This document shows, piece by piece, positions 48,601 to 57,600 of a stretch of 64,000 nt of DNA. How positions within the stretch are numbered: the first letter of the stretch is position 1; each line of letters begins with the position of its first letter. A program made the translations under genes and the position numbers. The stretch covers positions 65,322,800-65,386,799 of the forward strand of contig CM049314.1 in assembly GCA_026874595.1 (NCBI GenBank). The letters are read 5' to 3'. The stretch is from Sipunculus nudus. Taxonomy: Eukaryota > Annelida > Sipuncula > Golfingiida > Sipunculidae. Below the pieces are notes generated by a model. The model searched no databases, had not been told where the DNA came from, and worked only from the letters and a program-made list of their open reading frames with translations.

Positions 48601-51600
48601 TGTTGTGCAAGAATGGTTGCAGGTAGCACCACCAGTTTTGCATATGATAAAGAGCTATGTGGGATCTATACACATGCAAGATTTTGGCCCAATTGGTCAA
48701 ATGGTTCCTGAGAAATGAGCTTGGATGTCTGCAGCATTAACGTGAATAGAGGTGACACCACCTGTCATAAAATTAAGGAAGCTGTACAGGATGTATAAAC
48801 CTGCAAAATTTCAGGTGGATAAGTCAAACCAATGCCGTGATATGAGTGATTTTATCCGAAGGCAGATGAACAGATGGCCGCTGTGCAAAAATGGTTGCAG
48901 GTGGCACCACCAGTTTGTGTATGATAAAGAGCTATGTAAGATCTATACACATGCAAAATTGTTAGCCTGATCGGTCAAACGGTTCCTTAGATATGAGCTT
49001 CCATGTCTGCAGCGTTAACGTGAATGTAGGTGGCGCCTCATGTCATAAATCAAGAAAGCTGTCCAGGATGTATACACATGCAAAATTTCAGGTGGATAAG
49101 TCTAACCAATGCAGAGATATGATTGATTTTATCCCAAGGCAGATGAACAGATGGACGCTGTGCAAAAATGGTTGCAGGTGTTGACACCATTTTTGGTGTA
49201 TGTTTTAAAGCTTTCCAAGGGCAACATTTGTGCACAATTTTTAGCCTGATCGGTCAAATGGTTCCAGAGATATGTGGGTGCATGTGTGGAAACAGAGGAA
49301 CAAATGGACGCTAGGCAAAGAGGTCAGAGGTCAACCAAAAATGAGGCCACAGTAGTTCACATGTGACCCGATCATAATTCTGAATTTTAAAAAATTCCGC
49401 CCATTGGTTACCGAGGAGTTCTCCAGAAACCTAAGCGGCAGCGGCGGTGGTGGTGGCAGCGTCCAACTGAAAACATAGTATCCGCAAAACTCTGTTTTGG
49501 CGGATACAATTATCTGGAACTAATCAGGTTTGAGGATGCAATGGTACTGCACCAAGCCACATTGTTTGACATCTGAGTAAGTTGTAAAATTGCTTAACAA
49601 CAACTGTGATTTTTAAGAACCAGCCTGCTATGTGTGAACAATGACAGAGCTGACAACAATCGTGGCTGGCTCTCCATTGTAATTCAAAGCTGGGTAGGGT
49701 AGAGGCTAAAGTTGTCTAGGTTGTATGAAATAACACTTGTTCTTAATTTCAATGAGGCAAATCTAGCTCCTGCTAAAAGCGTGAAAAATTAAATCAACGC
49801 CAACAAAATCACTTCCAAAGTATTTTGCCAGGCTTCTTAATTGGTGAAAGCAGAGATTGCATACTCAATCAGATATTTATGGTCACTATACTGTTCTCCC
49901 CAAGCTGTATCTGATATCTGATTTAATCATAACAAAGTGATTATTTTAATATTACCTGCTTCTCTCGTAACCATTATTAAATATCCAATATTAAATATCC
50001 AATTTATCCCTATTTGTATTTATATTATCATGAGTCAATTATTAATCCAGGGACACTTGAATGGCCCCAGCTAGCACAGTTTATGAAATTGAATGCAGCT
50101 TTAAATAGGTGTGAGGCTTAAACTGGAGATAATACAGTACCTTCACATCTTGTTGTTTGCCAGATCTAGATAGACTGTGCATCAGGTACAAAATGGCCCA
50201 TTTGTTCTTCAGCAAAGTCTGTAAAGTAAAACAACAAATAATTGTCTGATTTATCACTATCAGGGAAAGTTTTCAAGATGGTCACATTATTGTCTTCACA
50301 GATTGTATACCCTTTATTCTGATATGCGACTTTTGATATCCATGTTTTAGGCTGTACTCAAATGGTTACCCCCATGAGCAGTTTCAAAGTTTTTATGAAG
50401 TCATGGTTGGATTTCATCAGGGCTTGGAAATAACACAGGAAAATGAGGTCAGTCTATAGGTTTGACTTTCTGCAGATACATTTTGGCAGAAGTCAGATCA
50501 GTATTTTCCAAGTAGAAGTAGAAATGTTCCGGGGATGGTGGCGTCCAAATCCTCAAATAATGGTAGGATTGAAAGAACTAGTCATATAAAATGAAATATT
50601 GCAAAACAAGTAAATGTCTCTTGCTTGATATGTTTGTTGTTGTAAATTCTGCATGGAAATCTTGATTTGCCAGCTGTTATTTATGTTTTGATTAGATTTA
50701 TTAATTATCTAATCACTGTTGTTGTTATACTCCTCATGCAGCAGTTATACAATGCAATCGTCCAGTTCTCTTTTGTTTTAATAGCTGTTTGCATAGCAAG
50801 TTTCTCTGGGTTCCATAACCAGGTATTCAGACCAATGACAGCATTGTAAAGCACCCTGCATCCAGGTCCAAATTTTAAATATGCAACACCTGCTCTAATT
50901 GGTCAGAACCAGTGTAATCAGACCAATGACAGCCAGTGTTACATGTTTAAAAATCTGGAGCTGGATGCACAATGTGAGACTATGCTCTCATTAGTCTCAC
51001 TTAAATTCTTTACTCTGTGCACCATATATATATATATAGATATAAAGTTCTTTAATTTGTAGTCCAGTAATTTTAAACACACACATATATATATGGTATC
51101 ACTGCTTACCTGTGCTTCAAACTTTCTATGTAGCTCTGAGAATATAGCTGCTGATGAGGTTTGGTTCCGTCGAACCACTGGAAAGGAAACATGTACCATA
51201 GAAATAATGCTACAGGCAAGCTATAATATAAACCATTCAACAGATTAAATATACATTTTTGCCTTTTGAAGGCCAAGTTAATGTGGCTGGTATGGAGCAT
51301 TAAGTGTTGATTTAAAACACAGGGTTGAATCTTGGTGATAGTGCTTTATTTCTTTGTTGCATTTTTCAATCATGCAGCATAAATATGTAATATATTTTAC
51401 ACAGGACACAGTGTTACACTTGCTTATATAACAATCAGCTCTCTACATATTATTTTAACCATTCAAGCTTCTTCCCAGTAATTCTGGTACTTACTAAGGC
51501 CTAAAAAAAACGTCTTTGTTTCCGATTACATGCCAGAGAAAAATAGGGTAGGTAGGTCGGGAATTTTTTTTTTTTTAATTTTTTTTTATTCAGTTTATGC

Positions 51601-54600
51601 AACATATTTTCAGAATAAAATGGTAAATAGAATTATGTTAATGCATATCTGTGCCAATCCGTGTACAGTATGATCAAATATTGACCCATTAGAACCATTA
51701 TCTCTTGGAGAAATAGGTGTTTGTTCAATCTCTTATAAGAAGTGAAGCAAAGTAACTTTCAAGGAATGATCAGCTGGTCGCTGACAAATAATTAAAGTTG
51801 GCGATCAGACAGGTTTACCTTCTTAGGCTAACATGAGCTGCCGGCCATTCATTTGCCCTCAGAAATGCGAAATGACACTGTTCAACCATGATGTAGTATG
51901 CATGCATTAAGTTGGGGGAAAATAAAGTGATCATAACATCGGTATATTTGTTTAAAATAAGAAATGTACATCGGCAATCCGCCGGTGTCAAATTGGACAT
52001 CGCAGTTATGAATATGCTCTTATCATTTACCGCCGTTATATAAAAAAAATATCGCCAAAAATGATACGCTCTTTACACAGCGCTTTACCTATAGGGCTAC
52101 TTCCTATATAGTAAGGCGCTATTTGTTATGACCTCGTATCCTGAATTGCAACACCAGAGGGGAGCACTGTATTTTTGTCCAATCAGATGAGACCTTGTGC
52201 TGGAAGACAAAGCCAAGCGAGGAATACACGGAGCCAATCATATTAATTTCTTTTTGAGTGACAGCTCATCCCCCAGCGTAACTGACTGAACAGGCCACAG
52301 GCTCAGAGAGAATTGCCCCTGACGTGGTTTGCTTAGGGCCTTGGGCACATAGGATGCTCGGCCGGTGAGCTGTAATTCAAACGAAACGTAACAACAAAGG
52401 CTGCGTGCACACCTCGCTGGCTGGTTTCAGTTCTGCAGACAACAGATACATGGCCTGTCGAGTGTTTGTTTATTGGCATCTGATTGGCTGCTTGTCACAT
52501 TGTACGCACATTTATTTCAGTGGACAACAAACCGCTATCTGGTGTCTAAATATATCATAAACGGTCAAAGCTGGCAGCGTGAAAATCAGTTGCTTCTTTA
52601 GAAGCGCAAGATTTCCGCTGCCTCGGAAGCGTACAAAAATGAATGATCACCACGTGAGACCGCCAAGTTTGCGTTTAACTTTTCGTTACATGACCAGCCA
52701 ACGTTCATTAAATCGTTCGTATTTACTCCTGCCAGTGCCCGAGCGCAGGTTCAGGTGATCATTGACAGAACAAATACGGGTACATATGTACCCGAATAGG
52801 TAACCACGGTTACATGCAGTGACGAAACGTCATGTCATTGGTTCATTTCAACTCATTTGCCTAGCCGAAGACGGCACTGAATTCCGAATACTGCCGACTA
52901 GCGACCGTGCATACAAGCGGGCCATTAATGAGGCCTTACGGAAGATGCAAATTTTGGGGGCTTTGGGCAAATCTGAATGATCTCGAATCAGTTCTCAGAC
53001 GGGTCACGGCTATCAGACATTCGCGGAGGAGGCCACGTTCATAGCTTGAAAGAAGATGCTTATTTCTCCAGTAGAACACTTTTGATATTTATCTGCTTCC
53101 TATAATTTAAAACAAGGGACCCATGGGTCACGGCGCTCAGCTGATCATGATTGGACTATAAATGTATCACTGTTGTGATACCATATTGAGTAGATAAAGC
53201 TTAGAATATCATGGTCATGTTGGGCTTTTATAAAGGAATATAATGTAATATGTGAGTAAATGATATATGAAATAACCTGACTGATGGATTAATATGGAGT
53301 AAAATTTAGTGGTTTATTTTTTATTTATTTGGGAGGGGTCGAAAAAAGCTTAGCAGTGGTATAATGATGATAAGGCTATTTGTTGAAGGATCTATAGTGT
53401 ATGTAAAACTGCAAGAGTTCAATTTGACATATACAAGGTTATGATTAACTATGCTGATAAGGGGATTTATGAATTTGTGACTGTATGACATAATATCTTG
53501 ACAAGATCGGTCTTGACAAGGTGCATTATTTTGATGCCCCTCACGTCTACATTTTACACATTATTGACATAATTTCTGGCATGTACATAGGTACCTATGG
53601 ACAAATGGTCAACAGTACTGAACCACCTGGAAGGTTAAAATCTTAAAAATATGATGAAATGTAGATAATGTTTGAGAGGAAGAGGTAATCTGGGCCATGG
53701 TTGGTTTATATGATTGAAGAAAATGTTGCAAATAATATTTGAGACCTGACCATGCCTTTCCACTGGTTACCTTTTTGATAAGCTGTTGACAGTTCAAAAG
53801 TTTACACATTTGTCTGATGAGATCCAATTTATTTGGTAAACCTTTTTTATCAATTTTATGATATGTATACTGTTGCCATAACATCCCCATTCCACAGGTG
53901 CAATGACTTGATGGGGGGGGGGGGGGGGGGTTGTGTTATGATCAGAGTTACAATGCCTCTGTCTCTCTGTAGATATTTTCTTTAATTATTAAATTTTATG
54001 CTATAGCCATAGAACTATTGTTCACAGTGCCAAGTAGCAAAGCCTCAGTGGGATGAAGAAGGGGATGGTGAGAGTTAAAACACCCTTGCATATACATACA
54101 GGATATGAAATTTAATTCAACAGTGCTTATAAAAAAAAGTTTATTCATGAACATTAAATATTTAAAACAGACAGAAAGATGGAGAAACAAACAAATAATT
54201 TTTTCCCCCATTCTACTGAGTCAAGAAAAAATTAACAATATTTGCATTTATTCCTTTTTTTCATTACATAATTTTAATCCAAGTTTCCGAATGTTACTAT
54301 AAATTTACAGTATAACATACATGTGATTGTGAATATTTCAGTTGATTCACATTTCTAAATTGCATCAACATTTATAGCTAATGTATCTAGTTTATAGTAC
54401 CTGTCAACAGAATGGGATGGAGGGAGGAAGGGAGGCAATTAGGGATAGAGAGAGAGAGAGTGAGAGAGAGAGAGAGAAAGAGAGAAAGAAAGAGAAAGAA
54501 AGAGAAAAAGCAGAGGAGAGAGAGAGAGAGAGAAAGAGAGACCTAGACTGCCAGAGAGAGAGAGAAAGAGAGGCTCTCTGGTAATTACTGCCTGACCCAG

Positions 54601-57600
54601 CCTGACCCAGACACTCACAGTGGCGGTAGATCAGACCTGAAGGTGTTATGTAACTGCCCAGTACACTGCATTTATACTGATCTGATGTAAACAATGAAGA
54701 CATGGTACCTGTAAACTTGAATAAAATCTACAGTTTTTGATCAATTGGTTTCAAATTTCAGATTTTAACAGATGAAATGTTAATGTGTACATGCTGTGAA
54801 AATTAAATCCACAGCACTAACAGGAAAAATTTGAATATTTATATTATTTTAAATGGTATCAGGAAAAAAAGAAAAGTATTCTCAGCTATAAAACTAATAC
54901 ATGTGTTAAAATTAATCCAAGGATCAAAACACCCAATATATCATACCAGGAGCAAACTGGAATGTTTAATTTTATGAACTGAAATAAAGGACCAGTAATA
55001 TAAATTTTGATTATTTAGCCAGTATCATGTAACAACTGATACAACCATGAGTTATAAGTCAAACAAATTAAAATCTTTAATGAGCACTTTTCTGAGTAAT
55101 ATTTTAAATTTTTGACATATTTATTTATTATTTTAATTTTGTAATAAATATAAACCAACAAGTTAAACACCTGGAAAAGACCTGGAAATTTAGATTAATT
55201 TAATATAATCAACTGCATCCTTGTCTATCATTATCTTGCTTCATATAATCCCTAATAGTAAACAACAATTTATTTTAATTATTTATTTTTCATTTTTATG
55301 GTTGAAATGAAAAATACCCAATGGTGACTGCATGGTGTCATTTGAAATACAATTTTGGCCATCCATGGAAGATCCATAAATGATCAGTAATTGCAAGGTA
55401 ATCCCCTGTAACTCATTAACTATAAATTCCTTTTCCATTATATTTTTTTAGGTTCTTAACATAAACCTAGAATTAAAAAAAAAGTTTATTGTTATGTTTA
55501 TGGCCTAAACAAATGCTAGTGGAGGGGGTTGGACAGTTAGATCCAGTTGAAGCCACCCAAGAGCTGGCTGGCTGCAGAGTGCCTCGCTTCAAGCATGCAT
55601 AATTGGCCTGAAAGGTCAATGTTGGGACATAAAAGAGGGGCTTCAGTACAGCCAAGGTGTGATATGGTCTCATAAAAACTTTCATAAAAGCTAGTTTTTG
55701 ACCAATTCTTTTTATAACTTCAGAATTTAGAAGCTAAAATCCTTACGTGTGCAAGATATGAAAATTAAATCAACAGTGCTTACAGGAAAAAAACATGCCA
55801 TGGGCAAAGTTGGGCAAAATTTAAGGTACTGATTTTATATTTATGCTAATAACTTATAAAATTTGAAAAATTTAGAACTAATTTTAGGAATACAATTGAA
55901 TCTTGATTAAATAATGTTATATCCCTGGCAAAAAATGTCTACCTTCAGCAATTTTCATGTTAAGAGAGTAAATATATTTCTTGATTTTTTACAAAGTGCA
56001 TTATGTTTGGGCCTAGAACTTAAAACAATTACACAATACTGACATCATTTCTGGCATATGCATAGCGAATGTATAGAAAAATATGTATATTATATATGAT
56101 CAAAGTCAGATCAGTGGTTTTGATATTAGGCAATCTTAAAGTGTAACAATGGGGTTCCAATGGAAAAATGAAGTTTTTTCTTAATATCTCGAAGGAATGC
56201 AGTCCTACTGACCAAACTTTTAGTATGGTAGAGGATTTGGGGGACATCTCACTGTATGCAAAATTTAAGGAACTTAGAGCTAGCTGGGGAGCTGAGCTCT
56301 AGTGAACTGCATAACACTAGCTTGATGTAAACAATATGTGACATGGTGCTTGAAAACTTGAATAAGAGCTACAGTTTTTGATCAACTGGATTCAATTTTT
56401 TCGTTTTAACAGTTGAAATGGTAACAAAAACATGCTTTGAAAATTAAATCCACACCAGTTACAGGAAAAAACGTGCCATGGTCAAACTAAGGCAAAATTT
56501 AAGGTACCAATTTTATATTTTTGCCAATATTTAAAAAAAAATTAACAGATTTTGATCAAATTTTTGGTATACAATTAAATTTTGATTATTTAAAGTAGAA
56601 TTACTGAAACTAGATGTGTCGGAACGAATGCCCCCGCCTTGGGCAAATTAGAAACATTTGTAAAATTTTGAAAATTTTTTTAAGTTCAGGAGGTGTCGTA
56701 TGGTCAAAAGTAGGTCAACAAGGGCAAAATGCAAACTCGATCTGTAACGGGTCATTATCAAGCAACACACCAAAAATCATGCCAGTATATGCAGGCATTG
56801 TGAAAAAAAGTCCATACATGTGCATTTTCCATAAAAATTTCTGTCTTTCATGAAATTTTCTATGTTTAGGAGCCGTAAAACAATCAAAAGTAGGTCAACC
56901 GGGATGAAACGCGAACTTGATCTGTAACTGTCATTATCTGCCCACACATAAAAAACCAGGGTAGTATCTGCAGGCATTGAGGAAAAAAAGTAAGTACATA
57001 TGCATTTGTTATGAAAATTTATATTTTTCATGAAACTTTCTATGTTCAGGAGCAGTCAAATGGTCAAAAGTAGGTCAACTGAGAGAAAACAAGAACTCGA
57101 TCTGTAACTGGTCATTATCTGCCTACACACCAAAAATCAGGCCCGTATCTGCAGGCACTGCGAAAAAAAGTCCATACATATGCAAATTTTCTATGTTCAG
57201 GAGCCGTAAAACAGTCAAAAGTAGTTTAACCAGGACGAAATGCGAACTCAATCTGTAACTGGTCAATATCTGGCCACACTCCAAAAATCAGGCCAATATC
57301 TGCAGGCAATGCGAAAAAAAGTCCGTACATGTGTATTTGTCATGATATTTCATATTTTTCATGAAATTTTCTATGTTCAGGAGCCGTAAAACAGTCAAAA
57401 GTAGGTCAACCAGGACGAAATGCGAACTCGATCTGTAACAGGTCTATATCTGCCCACACACCAAAAATCAGGCCAATATCTGCAGGCATTGCGAAAAAAA
57501 GTCTGTACATGTGTATCTTTCATGAATATTTCTATTTTTCATGAAATTTTCTATGTTTGTACAACGGTCAAAAGTAGGTCAACCGTGATGAAACGCGAAC

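Noticed and set aside
54381-54703. Arg/Glu-rich and Leu/Ser-rich frames
   Set aside because: Both are translations of the (GA)n microsatellite on the two strands.
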